A DNA stretch of 64,000 nucleotides from Klebsiella africana (GTDB lineage: Bacteria > Pseudomonadota > Gammaproteobacteria > Enterobacterales > Enterobacteriaceae), in contig NZ_CP084874.1 in assembly GCF_020526085.1 (NCBI RefSeq), forward strand, positions 2,046,001-2,110,000, read 5' to 3'. The notes under the pieces are model-generated. The model saw only the letters and a list, made by a program, of their open reading frames with translations. It made no database searches and had not been told where the DNA came from. The translations under genes and the position numbers were made by a program. Positions 49,183-58,794 of this stretch are shown in pieces; the stretch's first letter is position 1, and each line of letters starts with the position of its first letter.

Positions 49183-49200
49183 GTACTAGTGTGTTAGTAC
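49183..49200. promoter_or_regulatory. TrpR operator of aroH
   Basis: GTACTAGTGTGTTAGTAC is a near-perfect inverted repeat matching the trp operator core GTACTAGTTAACTAGTAC at 15 of 18 positions. It is about 145 bases upstream of aroH and contains the ppsR stop codon (49,194-49,196 on the minus strand). A -10-like TATGCT lies just downstream toward aroH. Confidence 0.88.
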
Positions 49201-50027
49201 ATTCTGCGATTCAGCCCCATAATGTCCATGATTTTTGTTGCAATTTCCTCAACGGAATAATTGGTACTGTTCAGGCACGGGATTTTATTCTTGCGATACA
49301 GGGCCTCCACTTCGGTCACCTCCATCCGACACTGACGCAGAGAGGCGTAGCGGCTATTCTCCCGACGCTCCTCGCGGATCGCTGCCAGCCGTTCGGGGTT
49401 GATGGTCAGGCCGAACATCTTATGCTGCAGGGGTTTCAGCGATGCCGGCAGTACCAGATTGTCCATATCGTCGGCGATAAACGGATAGTTGGCGGCGCGA
49501 ATACCGTACTGCATGGCGAGATACAGGCTGGTGGGTGTTTTGCCGCAGCGCGACACACCGAGGAGGATCACCTGCGCCTGGTCAAGGTTGCGCAGAGAGA
49601 TGCCATCATCGTGGGCGAGGGTGTAATCGATGGCGGCGATACGCGCATCATATTTAATCAGGTTGCCGGGGTTGAGGCCGTGGGTGCGGTGCGCTACCGG
49701 CGTCGGGTCGAGATTGAGCTCCTGTTGCAGCGGGGCCACCAGCGCCTGCACGATGTCCTGACAAAAACCTTCGCTTTGCAGAATAATGTCGCGAATCTCC
49801 GGGATGACGATGGAATAGAACACCAACGGGCGAATCCCCGTTTGCTGAAAGATGGCGTCGATCTGCTCTTTTACCGCCCGCGCACGACTAATGTTTTCAA
49901 CAAACGGCAGAGTCACACTGCTGATGGCGACCGGGAATTGCGACATCACGGCATGCCCCAGCACCTCCGCCGTAATAGCGGTACCGTCAGAAATATAAAA
50001 TACGTGGCGATCTACAGCACTTTCCAT
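49194..50027 (-). CDS. ppsR: PEP synthase regulatory protein PpsR (kinase/pyrophosphorylase)
   Basis: A DUF299 bifunctional enzyme that inactivates PEP synthase by ADP-dependent phosphorylation of an active-site Thr and reactivates it by phosphate-dependent removal. The 277-residue protein has the nucleotide-binding loop [14 protein letters not shown] (about residues 150-163), and starts [20 protein letters not shown]. Start at 50027 equals the E. coli length; ATG at 50036 is an alternative. Divergent from ppsA, its target, across 340 bases. Confidence 0.94.
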   Translation of the reverse strand: MESAVDRHVFYISDGTAITAEVLGHAVMSQFPVAISSVTLPFVENISRARAVKEQIDAIFQQTGIRPLVFYSIVIPEIRDIILQSEGFCQDIVQALVAPLQQELNLDPTPVAHRTHGLNPGNLIKYDARIAAIDYTLAHDDGISLRNLDQAQVILLGVSRCGKTPTSLYLAMQYGIRAANYPFIADDMDNLVLPASLKPLQHKMFGLTINPERLAAIREERRENSRYASLRQCRMEVTEVEALYRKNKIPCLNSTNYSVEEIATKIMDIMGLNRRMY

Positions 50028-50259
50028 TTTGACCATCCGGTATAATGAGTTTAATTGCCTGAAAGCGGATATTAAATTTAAGCATATCCCTGTTTGATTT
50101 GTCTCTTGTTAAAATTGAAACGCTATTTTTGTTTTTTATGAAAAGGGTGGTTCATTTTCATATTATCGCCGTTATTTCCAGCGTTTTTCAGCAGAATTCC
50201 TAAAAATCATCAGGTTAGCTATATCGCGGGAACAGTCCGAAAAAAGAAAAAATAATTTG

Positions 50260-50274
50260 CTTGAACGATTCACC
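50260..50274. promoter_or_regulatory. Cra (FruR) site upstream of ppsA
   Basis: On the minus strand GGTGAATCGTTCAAG fits the Cra pattern TGAAWCGNTNNA. It lies about 95 bases before the ppsA start. Cra activates ppsA in E. coli during gluconeogenesis. The rest of the 340-base ppsR-ppsA gap is AT-rich and has no gene. Confidence 0.8.
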
Positions 50275-50366
50275 GTTTTTTTCAGTTCCATAAATATGTC
50301 AGGATAATCCTGCAGTCGATCGTGAAATTTTTTTCACTGGTATTAAATCACAAAAGGATTGTCTCG

Positions 50367-52745
50367 ATGTCCAACAATGGCTCGTCACCGCTGGTGCTTT
50401 GGTATAACCAACTCGGCATGAATGATGTAGACAGAGTTGGGGGCAAAAATGCCTCCCTTGGTGAAATGATTACGAACCTGTCCGGTATGGGTGTTTCCGT
50501 ACCTAACGGGTTTGCCACCACCGCTGATGCTTTTAATCAGTTCCTCGACCAAAGCGGTGTTAACCAGCGCATCTATGCGCTGCTGGATGAAACCGACATT
50601 GACGACGTTTCCGCATTAGCGAAAGCGGGCGCGCAGATCCGACAGTGGATCATCGATACCCCCTTCCAGAGCGAACTGGAAAACGCGATTCGCGATGCTT
50701 ATGACCTGCTGTCCGCTGATGACGCCGAGGCCTCGTTTGCCGTGCGTTCTTCCGCCACTGCGGAAGATATGCCGGACGCCTCCTTCGCCGGGCAGCAAGA
50801 GACATTCCTCAACGTGCAGGGCTTTGATGCCGTGCTCGTTGCCGTGAAGCATGTGTTTGCTTCATTGTTTAACGATCGCGCGATCTCCTATCGCGTGCAT
50901 CAGGGTTACGATCACCGCGGCGTGGCGCTTTCCGCCGGGGTGCAGAGGATGGTCCGCTCCGATCTGGCCTCCTCCGGGGTCATGTTCTCCATCGATACCG
51001 AATCCGGCTTCGACCAGGTGGTGTTTATCACCTCGGCGTGGGGCCTCGGCGAGATGGTAGTGCAGGGCGCGGTGAACCCGGACGAATTCTACGTCCACAA
51101 ACCGACGCTGGCCGCTGGCCGCCCGGCCATCGTGCGCCGCACCATGGGGTCGAAAAAGATCCGCATGGTATACGCGCCGACTCAGGAGCACGGCAAGCAG
51201 GTACGTATCGAAGATGTGCCGCAGGCGCAGCGCGACATCTTCTCGTTAACCAACGAGGAGGTACAGGAGCTGGCGAAGCAGGCGGTGCAGATCGAGAAGC
51301 ACTACGGTCGCCCGATGGATATCGAGTGGGCGAAAGATGGCCATACCGGTAAGCTGTTTATCGTCCAGGCGCGTCCGGAAACCGTGCGTTCCCGCGGCCA
51401 GGTGATGGAGCGTTATACCCTCCACGCCCAGGGGCAGATCATCGCCGAAGGGCGCGCCATTGGCCACCGTATCGGCGCCGGCCCGGTCAAAGTTATTCAC
51501 GATATCAGTGAGATGAACCGCATTGAGCCAGGCGACGTGCTGGTTACCGACATGACCGACCCGGACTGGGAACCGATCATGAAGAAAGCCTCGGCGATCG
51601 TCACCAACCGCGGCGGGCGTACCTGCCACGCGGCGATTATCGCCCGTGAGTTAGGGATCCCGGCGGTGGTCGGCTGCGGCGATGCCACCGATCGCATTCA
51701 GGAGAACCAGAATGTCACTGTCTCGTGCGCCGAAGGCGACACCGGCTATGTCTACGCCGAGCTGTTGGACTTCAGCGTCAAGAGCTCCAGCGTCGGCGAC
51801 ATGCCGGATCTGCCGCTGAAGGTGATGATGAACGTCGGCAACCCCGATCGCGCGTTTGACTTTGCCTGCCTGCCGAACGAAGGCGTGGGCCTGGCGCGTC
51901 TGGAATTCATCATCAACCGCATGATTGGCGTTCACCCGCGTGCGCTGCTGGAGTTTGACGACCAGGAGCCGGGCCTGCAGAACGAAATCCGCGAGCTGAT
52001 GAAAGGCTACGATTCGCCGAGAGAGTTCTACGTTGGCCGCCTGACCGAAGGGATCGCTACCCTTGGCGCCGCCTTCTACCCGAAACGGGTGATTGTGCGT
52101 TTGTCGGACTTCAAATCGAATGAGTACGCCAACCTGGTGGGCGGCGAGCGTTATGAGCCGGAAGAAGAGAACCCGATGCTCGGCTTCCGCGGCGCCGGAC
52201 GCTATGTTTCCGACAGCTTCCGCGACTGCTTCGCGCTGGAGTGTGAAGCGATGAAGCGTGTGCGTAACGACATGGGGCTGACCAACGTTGAAGTGATGGT
52301 CCCGTTTGTGCGTACCGTCGCCCAGGCGAAAGCGGTGGTCGAAGAGCTGGAGCGTCAGGGGCTCAAGCGTGGTGAGAATGGGCTGAAGATCATCATGATG
52401 TGCGAGATCCCGTCGAACGCGCTGCTGGCCGAGCAGTTCCTCGAGTACTTCGACGGCTTCTCCATCGGTTCGAACGACATGACCCAGCTGGCGCTCGGTC
52501 TGGATCGCGACTCCGGCGTGGTCTCTGAGCTGTTCGATGAACGCAACGACGCGGTGAAGGCATTGCTGTCGATGGCCATCCGCGCAGCGAAAAAACAGGG
52601 TAAATACGTCGGCATCTGCGGCCAGGGGCCGTCTGACCACGAAGACTTTGCCGCCTGGCTGATGGAGGAAGGGATTGATAGCCTGTCCCTCAATCCGGAT
52701 ACCGTGGTGCAAACCTGGTTAGGTCTGGCGGAACTGAAAAAATAA
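50367..52745 (+). CDS. ppsA: phosphoenolpyruvate synthase PpsA
   Basis: Makes PEP from pyruvate and ATP in gluconeogenesis. The 792-residue product has the N-terminal ATP-binding domain ([20 protein letters not shown]), the swivelling phospho-His domain with [17 protein letters not shown] (His at about 421), and the PEP/pyruvate barrel with [18 protein letters not shown] and [13 protein letters not shown] (catalytic Cys near 751). The ATG at 50367 equals the E. coli start; the frame is open 45 bases earlier. Controlled by PpsR and Cra, both features present. Confidence 0.97.
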   Translation: MSNNGSSPLVLWYNQLGMNDVDRVGGKNASLGEMITNLSGMGVSVPNGFATTADAFNQFLDQSGVNQRIYALLDETDIDDVSALAKAGAQIRQWIIDTPFQSELENAIRDAYDLLSADDAEASFAVRSSATAEDMPDASFAGQQETFLNVQGFDAVLVAVKHVFASLFNDRAISYRVHQGYDHRGVALSAGVQRMVRSDLASSGVMFSIDTESGFDQVVFITSAWGLGEMVVQGAVNPDEFYVHKPTLAAGRPAIVRRTMGSKKIRMVYAPTQEHGKQVRIEDVPQAQRDIFSLTNEEVQELAKQAVQIEKHYGRPMDIEWAKDGHTGKLFIVQARPETVRSRGQVMERYTLHAQGQIIAEGRAIGHRIGAGPVKVIHDISEMNRIEPGDVLVTDMTDPDWEPIMKKASAIVTNRGGRTCHAAIIARELGIPAVVGCGDATDRIQENQNVTVSCAEGDTGYVYAELLDFSVKSSSVGDMPDLPLKVMMNVGNPDRAFDFACLPNEGVGLARLEFIINRMIGVHPRALLEFDDQEPGLQNEIRELMKGYDSPREFYVGRLTEGIATLGAAFYPKRVIVRLSDFKSNEYANLVGGERYEPEEENPMLGFRGAGRYVSDSFRDCFALECEAMKRVRNDMGLTNVEVMVPFVRTVAQAKAVVEELERQGLKRGENGLKIIMMCEIPSNALLAEQFLEYFDGFSIGSNDMTQLALGLDRDSGVVSELFDERNDAVKALLSMAIRAAKKQGKYVGICGQGPSDHEDFAAWLMEEGIDSLSLNPDTVVQTWLGLAELKK

Positions 52746-52764
52746 GTTCGCCCTGACAGCACCG

Positions 52765-52795
52765 ATCCCCGGCAGCGATGCCGGGGATTTTTTTT
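52765..52795 (+). terminator. ppsA terminator
   Basis: ATCCCCGGC, loop AGCGAT, GCCGGGGAT then eight T. Confidence 0.93.
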
Positions 52796-52833
52796 GCCAG
52801 TGGCAGACTGGCCGGTGTTGTGATGCGCAGGAC

Positions 52834-52939
52834 AAAAAAAAGCCCATCGTGGGAGATGGGCAAAGACTACACACAGCAATTCGTTGTTTCACTCAGGGGA
52901 TTTCCATGCTTATAAATCAAGATGTTGATTTATAACCGT
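52834..52939 (-). ncRNA. rprA: RprA small RNA
   Basis: A minus-strand sRNA of about 106 nt. It begins ACGGTTATAAATCAACAT, has the rpoS-pairing region with CATGGAAATCCCCTGAGTG, and ends in the terminator GCCCATC-TCCCAC-GATGGGC plus T-run. Compared from memory with E. coli RprA, I count one substitution near position 19. RprA pairs with the rpoS leader with Hfq to raise RpoS translation, and it is activated by the Rcs phosphorelay under envelope stress. It sits between ppsA and ydiK; in E. coli it is also next to ydiK. Confidence 0.95.
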
Positions 52940-52945
52940 GAGCTA

Positions 52946-52988
52946 ATAGTAGGCAGCGGGGCCTTTGCCGTCGATCAGATTCCTCTCA
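52946..52988 (-). promoter_or_regulatory. rprA promoter with RcsB-like box
   Basis: On the minus strand a -10 TACTAT (52,946-52,951) sits at proper distance from the RNA start, and TGAGAGGAATCTGA (52,975-52,988) resembles the RcsB box pattern TAAGAATAATCCTA. Rcs control of rprA is established in E. coli; site assignment here is by eye. Confidence 0.65.
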
Positions 52989-53130
52989 ATAGTTAAATTG
53001 TTGTGAAGGACTGGCGGAAAAGAGGGAGGGAAGTGGCGTACAAGGGCAGCGTTTTAACAGTGATCAATAAATTTTGCTTACCAATTTCCCTGACGGGGGA
53101 AACAGGCGGGTCTCCCCGCCTGATACGGTA

Positions 53131-54243
53131 TTACTTACGCCCGGCCTCAAGTTCGCTGAGCTCTTCGAGGACCACGTCAGGATCTTTCGGCGGCGGCGGC
53201 ACCTCATGCACCCAGGCGTCATATAGGCGCCAGGAGACGGCCAGCAGCACCGGGCCAATAAACAACCCGATCATGCCGAAGGCGATCAGGCCGCCAATGA
53301 CGCCGGTGAGGATAAGGATCATCGGCAGGTCGGCGCCCATGCGGATAAGCACCGGACGAATGACGTTGTCCATGGTGCCAACCACGCAGCTCCACACCAG
53401 CAGCACGGTGCCCCAGGTGGTGTCCCCGCTCCAGTAAAGCCAGATAATCGACGGCACCAGAACCAGCAAAGGGCCGAGCTGGACCAGACAGGTAAAGATC
53501 ATCACCACGGTCAACAGGGCGGCGTAGGGCACGCCGGAGATGGCAAGGCCAATCCCGCCCAGCACCGCCTGGGTGAGGGCCGTCACCACCACGCCCAGCG
53601 CCACGGCGCGCACGGCCTGGCCGGCCAGCAGCACTGCGGCGTCGCCGCGTTTGGCCGCGAGACGCGTGGCGAAGTAGCGGAAACCATAGGCCACCTGCTC
53701 GCCGCGCCAGTAGAGCAGCGCGCTGAACAACAGCATCAGGCCGCAGTAGACCAGCAGCTTGCCGATGTGCGCCGCCTGCCCGACAAACCAGCTGGTGGTG
53801 GTGCCGATATACGGGCGAACCTTGGCCATGATCGCCGAGCCGCCCATATCCAGCAGGCCGTGCCAGGCGGAGTAAAGCTTATCGCCGACCAGCGGCACGC
53901 TGTTCAGCCAGGCGAAGTCTGGTAGCGTCACATTTCCACTGCTGATGAGTTTGATCAGCGGGACGCTGTTATCCACCAGGCTGTTGACCAGCAGAGCAAT
54001 AGGAATAACGAATAGCAAAAACAGCAGCAGGGTCATCGCCAGCACCGCCAGCATCCGTTTGCCGAACAGCACGCGCTGCAGACGCAGCAGCACCGGCCAG
54101 GTGGCGATCACCACCGTACCGGCCCAGGCGAAGGACAGAATAAACGGCTGCACAACCCACAGGCAGGATATGATAATCAGGGCCAGGAACAGCACCGACA
54201 GCAGTATTTGCGGAATGTCCCGAGGCTGATGGGGATTAATCAT
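53131..54243 (-). CDS. ydiK: AI-2E family inner membrane transporter YdiK
   Basis: A 370-residue membrane protein of the AI-2E (TqsA/PerM) family with about eight hydrophobic segments, including ILLSVLFLALIIISCLWVVQ at the N terminus and the C-terminal family motif with LILTGVIGGLIAFGMIGLFI. Family members export autoinducer-2 or act as ion antiporters; YdiK's substrate is not known. Length equals E. coli YdiK. It is downstream of the rprA gene on the same strand. Confidence 0.92.
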   Translation of the reverse strand: MINPHQPRDIPQILLSVLFLALIIISCLWVVQPFILSFAWAGTVVIATWPVLLRLQRVLFGKRMLAVLAMTLLLFLLFVIPIALLVNSLVDNSVPLIKLISSGNVTLPDFAWLNSVPLVGDKLYSAWHGLLDMGGSAIMAKVRPYIGTTTSWFVGQAAHIGKLLVYCGLMLLFSALLYWRGEQVAYGFRYFATRLAAKRGDAAVLLAGQAVRAVALGVVVTALTQAVLGGIGLAISGVPYAALLTVVMIFTCLVQLGPLLVLVPSIIWLYWSGDTTWGTVLLVWSCVVGTMDNVIRPVLIRMGADLPMILILTGVIGGLIAFGMIGLFIGPVLLAVSWRLYDAWVHEVPPPPKDPDVVLEELSELEAGRK

Positions 54244-54458
54244 AGAGAAATTTTACCTTTCCAGTCGCGCCAAAAAGCTGGCGCCGCGTAAATCCATGTA
54301 CTGATAATAATATCAATAATTTTGCCGGGCTGATTTTGCACAGAAAACACGTGGGCGCATATGAAAAAAATGTGATAAAAAGTTGAATGCGCTACGCAAA
54401 CGTTTAGTTAGCACCAACACAATATTTTCAAACACAACATAGTCAGGCAGGGTCAAGT

Positions 54459-57400
54459 GTGATGATCCCACAAATTTCTCAGGCGCCAGGGGTAGTTCAG
54501 CTGGTGCTGAATTTTTTGCAGGTACTGGAGCAACAGGGTTTTACCGGCGATACCGCCACCAGCTATGCCGACAGGCTGACGATGGCTACCGACAACAGCG
54601 TCTATCAACTGCTGCCGGATGCGGTCCTTTTTCCGCGCTCTACGGCGGACGTGGCCTTGCTGGCGCGCGTCGCCGCGGAACCACGCTTTAAATCGCTGAT
54701 CTTTACCCCGCGCGGCGGCGGCACCGGCACTAACGGCCAGGCGCTGAACGGCGGGATTATTGTCGATATGTCCCGCTATATGAATCGCATCATCGAGATT
54801 AACCCCGAAGAGGGCTGGGTGCGCGTTGAAGCCGGGGTCATCAAAGATCAGCTGAACCAGTTTCTTAAGCCCTATGGCTACTTTTTTTCCCCGGAGCTTT
54901 CCACCAGCAACCGCGCCACGCTGGGCGGAATGATAAACACCGACGCGTCCGGACAGGGATCGCTGGTGTACGGCAAAACGTCGGATCACGTGCTTGGCCT
55001 GCGGGCGGTACTGATGGGCGGGGATATCCTCGATACTCAGGCGGTACCGGTGGCGCTAGCGGAGACGCTGGGCAACACCCCATCGACGATTGGCCGGATC
55101 TATAACACGGTGTATCAGCGCTGCAAGGCGCAGCGTGAACTGATCATTGATAAGTTTCCCAAACTTAACCGCTTTCTCACCGGATACGATCTACGACACG
55201 TCTTTAACGATGAGATGAGCGAGTTCGACCTGACCCGTATTTTAACCGGTTCGGAAGGCACGCTGGCATTTATTACCGAAGCGCGGCTGGATATCACCCG
55301 CCTGCCGAAAGTGCGCCGCCTGGTCAACGTCAAATATGACTCCTTTAACTCTGCGCTGCGTAACGCGCCCTTTATGGTGCAGGCGAAAGCGCTGTCGGTG
55401 GAGACTGTCGACTCCAAGGTACTGAATCTGGCGCGCGAGGATATCGTCTGGCACTCGGTAAGCGAACTGATCACCGACGTACCAGACAAAGAGATGCTCG
55501 GGCTCAATATCGTCGAATTCGCCGGCGATGACGCGACGCTAATTGACCAGCAGGTTACGACTCTGTGCCAGCGGCTGGATGAGCTGATGGCTGGCAGCGA
55601 GGCGGGCGTTATCGGCTGGCAGGTCTGTCACGATCTCGATGGCGTGGAGCGTATCTACGCCATGCGCAAGAAGGCCGTCGGCCTGTTGGGCAATGCCAAA
55701 GGCGCCGCCAAGCCTATTCCTTTCGCCGAGGACACCTGTGTGCCGCCCGAACATCTGGCGGATTACATCGTCGAGTTCCGCGCGCTGCTCGACAGCCACG
55801 GCCTGAGCTACGGCATGTTTGGCCACGTGGATGCCGGAGTGCTGCACGTGCGCCCGGCGCTGGATATGTGCGATCCGCAGCAGGAGGTGCTGATGAAGCA
55901 GATCTCCGATGACGTGGTCGCGTTGACGGCGAAGTATGGCGGTCTGCTGTGGGGCGAACATGGCAAAGGGTTCCGCGCGGAGTACAGCCCGGCGTTCTTT
56001 GGCGAGGTGCTGTACGGCGAACTTAGAAAGATCAAAGCGGCCTTTGATCCGGATAATCGGCTGAATCCGGGGAAAATCTGTCCTCCGGAAGGCCTTGATG
56101 CGCCGATGATGAAAGTCGATGCGGTGAAGCGCGGCACCTGGGATCGGCAGATCCCCATCGCGGTGCGCAGCAACTGGCGCGGGGCGATGGAGTGTAATGG
56201 CAACGGGTTGTGCTTCAACTTTGACGTCAAGAGCCCGATGTGTCCGTCGATGAAAGTCAGCAACCAGCGCATCCACTCGCCGAAAGGGCGGGCGACGCTG
56301 GTCCGTGAATGGCTACGTCTGCTGGCCGACCGCGGCGTCGATCCCAACCAGCTGGAAAAAGCGTTGCCGGAGCAGGGCGTCAGCCTGCGCTCACTGGTGG
56401 CGCGTACGCGCAACAGCTGGCATGCGCGCAAAGGCGAATATGACTTTTCGCATGAGGTCAAAGAGGCGATGTCCGGTTGTCTGGCCTGTAAAGCTTGTTC
56501 GACCCAGTGCCCGATTAAAATTGATGTTCCGGAGTTTCGCTCTCGTTTCCTGCAGCTGTACCACAGCCGCTATCTGCGTCCGGTGCGCGATCATCTGGTC
56601 GCGTCGGTCGAATCCTATGCGCCGCTGATGGCGCAGGCGCCGAAAACCTTCAATTTTTTCATTAACCAGCCGTGGCTGAAAAAGCTGTCGGAGAAGCACA
56701 TCGGGATGGTTGATTTGCCGCTGCTCTCGGCGCCGTCGCTGAAGCAGCAGATGGCCGGCCACCGCTCTGCCAACATGACTCTGGAGCAGCTCGAAGCGCT
56801 GAGCGCCGAGCAGAAAGCGAAGATGGTGCTGGTGGTGCAGGATCCGTTCACCAGCTATTACGACGCCCAGGTAGTGGCCGACTTTATTCGCCTCGTCGAA
56901 GCGTTAGGCTATCAGCCGGTGCTGCTGCCGTTCTCGCCGAACGGTAAGGCGCAGCATATTAAAGGATTCCTTACCCGCTTTGCGCGCACCGCGCAGAAGA
57001 CGGCTGATTTCCTCAATCGCGTGGCGCAGTTGGGCATGCCGCTGGTCGGCGTCGATCCGGCGCTGGTGCTCTGCTACCGCGATGAGTACAAGCAAACGCT
57101 CGGCGAGAAGCGTGGCGATTTCCAGGTGCTGTTAGTCCATGAGTGGTTGCCGAAGGCCCTGACGACAGACGCCCGTCCGGATCAGGGAGGAGAGCCCTGG
57201 TACCTGTTCGGTCACTGTACGGAAGTGACCGCGCTGCCAGCGGCGACCAAGCAGTGGGCCGCTATTTTTGCCCACTTTGGCGCGAAACTGGAAAACGTCA
57301 GCGTTGGGTGCTGCGGGATGGCAGGGACCTATGGCCATGAAGTGAAAAACCATGCCAATTCGCTGGCTATTTACGCGCTCTCCTGGCAGCAGGCGATGCA

Positions 57401-57518
57401 GCGGCTGCCGCGTAACCGCTGTCTGGTGACGGGATACTCCTGCCGCAGTCAGGTGAAGCGCATTGAAGGCAGCGGCGTTCGCCATCCGCTGCAGGCGTTA
57501 CTGGAGATAATAGGATGA
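54459..57518 (+). CDS. ydiJ: FAD/Fe-S D-2-hydroxyglutarate dehydrogenase YdiJ
   Basis: A 1019-residue fusion enzyme. An N-terminal FAD-binding/linked-oxidase domain (PRGGGTGTNGQALNGGIIVD; GGMINTDASGQGSLVYGKTS) is followed by a 4Fe-4S ferredoxin-like segment (GCLACKACSTQCPIKIDVPE, cysteines near 678-688) and a C-terminal CCG domain (SVGCCGMAGTYGHE). E. coli YdiJ oxidises D-2-hydroxyglutarate, a by-product of serine synthesis. The extra Met at the very start is a minor alternative. Its stop overlaps the menI start (ATGA). Confidence 0.95.
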   Translation: MMIPQISQAPGVVQLVLNFLQVLEQQGFTGDTATSYADRLTMATDNSVYQLLPDAVLFPRSTADVALLARVAAEPRFKSLIFTPRGGGTGTNGQALNGGIIVDMSRYMNRIIEINPEEGWVRVEAGVIKDQLNQFLKPYGYFFSPELSTSNRATLGGMINTDASGQGSLVYGKTSDHVLGLRAVLMGGDILDTQAVPVALAETLGNTPSTIGRIYNTVYQRCKAQRELIIDKFPKLNRFLTGYDLRHVFNDEMSEFDLTRILTGSEGTLAFITEARLDITRLPKVRRLVNVKYDSFNSALRNAPFMVQAKALSVETVDSKVLNLAREDIVWHSVSELITDVPDKEMLGLNIVEFAGDDATLIDQQVTTLCQRLDELMAGSEAGVIGWQVCHDLDGVERIYAMRKKAVGLLGNAKGAAKPIPFAEDTCVPPEHLADYIVEFRALLDSHGLSYGMFGHVDAGVLHVRPALDMCDPQQEVLMKQISDDVVALTAKYGGLLWGEHGKGFRAEYSPAFFGEVLYGELRKIKAAFDPDNRLNPGKICPPEGLDAPMMKVDAVKRGTWDRQIPIAVRSNWRGAMECNGNGLCFNFDVKSPMCPSMKVSNQRIHSPKGRATLVREWLRLLADRGVDPNQLEKALPEQGVSLRSLVARTRNSWHARKGEYDFSHEVKEAMSGCLACKACSTQCPIKIDVPEFRSRFLQLYHSRYLRPVRDHLVASVESYAPLMAQAPKTFNFFINQPWLKKLSEKHIGMVDLPLLSAPSLKQQMAGHRSANMTLEQLEALSAEQKAKMVLVVQDPFTSYYDAQVVADFIRLVEALGYQPVLLPFSPNGKAQHIKGFLTRFARTAQKTADFLNRVAQLGMPLVGVDPALVLCYRDEYKQTLGEKRGDFQVLLVHEWLPKALTTDARPDQGGEPWYLFGHCTEVTALPAATKQWAAIFAHFGAKLENVSVGCCGMAGTYGHEVKNHANSLAIYALSWQQAMQRLPRNRCLVTGYSCRSQVKRIEGSGVRHPLQALLEIIG

Positions 57519-57925
57519 TTTGGAAACGTCAGACCACGCTGGAGCAGCTCAACCGGCTCGGTGAGGGAAACATGGTAGGGCTGTTGGATATTCGCTTTGA
57601 GACCTTTACCGACGATACGCTGGAGGCCACGATGCCGGTGGATGGCCGTACGCAGCAGCCGTTTGGCCTGCTGCACGGAGGGGCGTCGGTGGTGCTGGCG
57701 GAGACCCTGGGGTCGGTGGCGGGTTATCTGTGCAGCGAAGGCGAACAGAAGGTGGTGGGGCTGGAGGTTAACGCCAACCACATTCGTTCGGCTCGCGGAG
57801 GCCGGGTGCGGGGTGTCTGTAAAGCGCTGCACGTGGGCGCTCGTCATCAGGTCTGGCAAATCGAAATCTTCGACGAACAGTCGCGATTATGCTGTTCATC
57901 GCGGCTAACCACCGCAGTAATATAA
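57515..57925 (+). CDS. menI: 1,4-dihydroxy-2-naphthoyl-CoA hydrolase MenI
   Basis: Hotdog-fold thioesterase of menaquinone synthesis, formerly ydiI. The 136-residue protein has the catalytic segment PFGLLHGGASVVLAETLGSV with the acid residue, and VVGLEVNANHIRSARGGRVR. It starts inside the ydiJ stop codon, so is translated with it. Length equals E. coli MenI. A terminator follows. Menaquinone also serves nitrate reductase NarI earlier in the window. Confidence 0.95.
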   Translation: MIWKRQTTLEQLNRLGEGNMVGLLDIRFETFTDDTLEATMPVDGRTQQPFGLLHGGASVVLAETLGSVAGYLCSEGEQKVVGLEVNANHIRSARGGRVRGVCKALHVGARHQVWQIEIFDEQSRLCCSSRLTTAVI

Positions 57926-57934
57926 GCAGTGACC

Positions 57935-57959
57935 GGGAGGCGAATAGCCTCCCTTTTTT
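57935..57959 (+). terminator. ydiJ-menI terminator
   Basis: GGGAGGC, loop GAATA, GCCTCCC followed by six T. Confidence 0.92.
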
Positions 57960-58128
57960 CAGGGGAATAAACGGAAACTGGTTGGTGAGGTCGAGAGATT
58001 TTGTCACCCAAGCCGCCGCGTCGCGGCAAGGAATTATCTAATAAATATATTATTACCGATCCACTCTCGTTATATATGCTACTCTTTTCAATACTAAATG
58101 CTTAAAGGTAACAAGAGGACGGTTAACC

Positions 58129-58377
58129 ATGGGTATTCTTTCCTGGATCATTTTTGGACTTATTGCCGGTATTTTAGCCAAGTGGATTATGCCGGGGAAA
58201 GACGGCGGCGGGTTTATTGTAACGGTTATTCTGGGGATCATCGGTGCGGTGGTCGGCGGCTGGATCAGTACCCTGTTTGGTTTTGGTAAGGTCGATGGCT
58301 TTAATTTCGGCAGCTTCGTGGTAGCGGTTATCGGTGCGCTGGTCGTGCTGTTTATCTACCGGAAAGTGCGTAGCTAA
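58129..58377 (+). CDS. yeaQ: GlsB/YeaQ/YmgE-family stress response membrane protein
   Basis: An 82-residue membrane protein with three hydrophobic helices, starting MGILSWIIFGLIAGILAKWI and ending in IYRKVRS. It is nearly identical to E. coli YeaQ, except in the second helix. The family (transglycosylase-associated, GlsB) is induced in stress; function is not known. In E. coli yeaQ is elsewhere on the map, which supports a synteny break after menI. Confidence 0.92.
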   Translation: MGILSWIIFGLIAGILAKWIMPGKDGGGFIVTVILGIIGAVVGGWISTLFGFGKVDGFNFGSFVVAVIGALVVLFIYRKVRS

Positions 58378-58409
58378 TTTTCTGCTGCTCTGCTGTAAAT
58401 AAGTTCATA

Positions 58410-58440
58410 AAAGCTGCCGCGATAAGCGGCAGCTTTTTTA
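58410..58440 (+). terminator. yeaQ terminator
   Basis: AAGCTGCCGC, loop GATAA, GCGGCAGCTT then T-run. Confidence 0.92.
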
Positions 58441-58473
58441 TTGCTGGCGGGCTAAGGCGTAAGCTGCACAGGG

Positions 58474-58794
58474 CTATTGCTTGTCGGCACCATCACCAAC
58501 CGGCACCACCTCAACGTGCACTTCGTAGTGTTTCGCCTGACTGGCCGGGATCAGCGTGGTCAGTTTGTTAATGGTTTCCGCTGGCGTATCGGTTGCTACC
58601 GTGGCTGAAAACAGCACCGGTCTGTGCGGCGGCAGCTGCGGTGGGAACGGTGGCAGCGGGCCATGGCCCATCTCCAGCGGCGGACGGGCTCCGTTATCAA
58701 CGACGGGGGACTGGGTATCGGTTTTATCGGCTGCAAAGGCGCTGGCGGCGGCAACCGCGGTAATAGCGAACAGAGCAGTGAGCGCTTTTTTCAT
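58474..58794 (-). CDS. small proline-rich exported protein, unknown
   Basis: A 106-residue protein with a signal peptide (MKKALTALFAITAVAAASAF, cleavage after AFA) and a mature part of about 84 residues: a Pro-rich stretch (HGPLPPFPPQLPPHRP at about 45-60), then VLFSATVATDTPAETINKLT and a segment ending VEVVPVGDGADKQ. Start chosen at 58794 because GGAGG lies at good distance and it begins the signal peptide. I do not recognise a family. It converges with yeaQ. The C-terminal strand-rich part could be a small periplasmic domain. Confidence 0.75.
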   Translation of the reverse strand: MKKALTALFAITAVAAASAFAADKTDTQSPVVDNGARPPLEMGHGPLPPFPPQLPPHRPVLFSATVATDTPAETINKLTTLIPASQAKHYEVHVEVVPVGDGADKQ

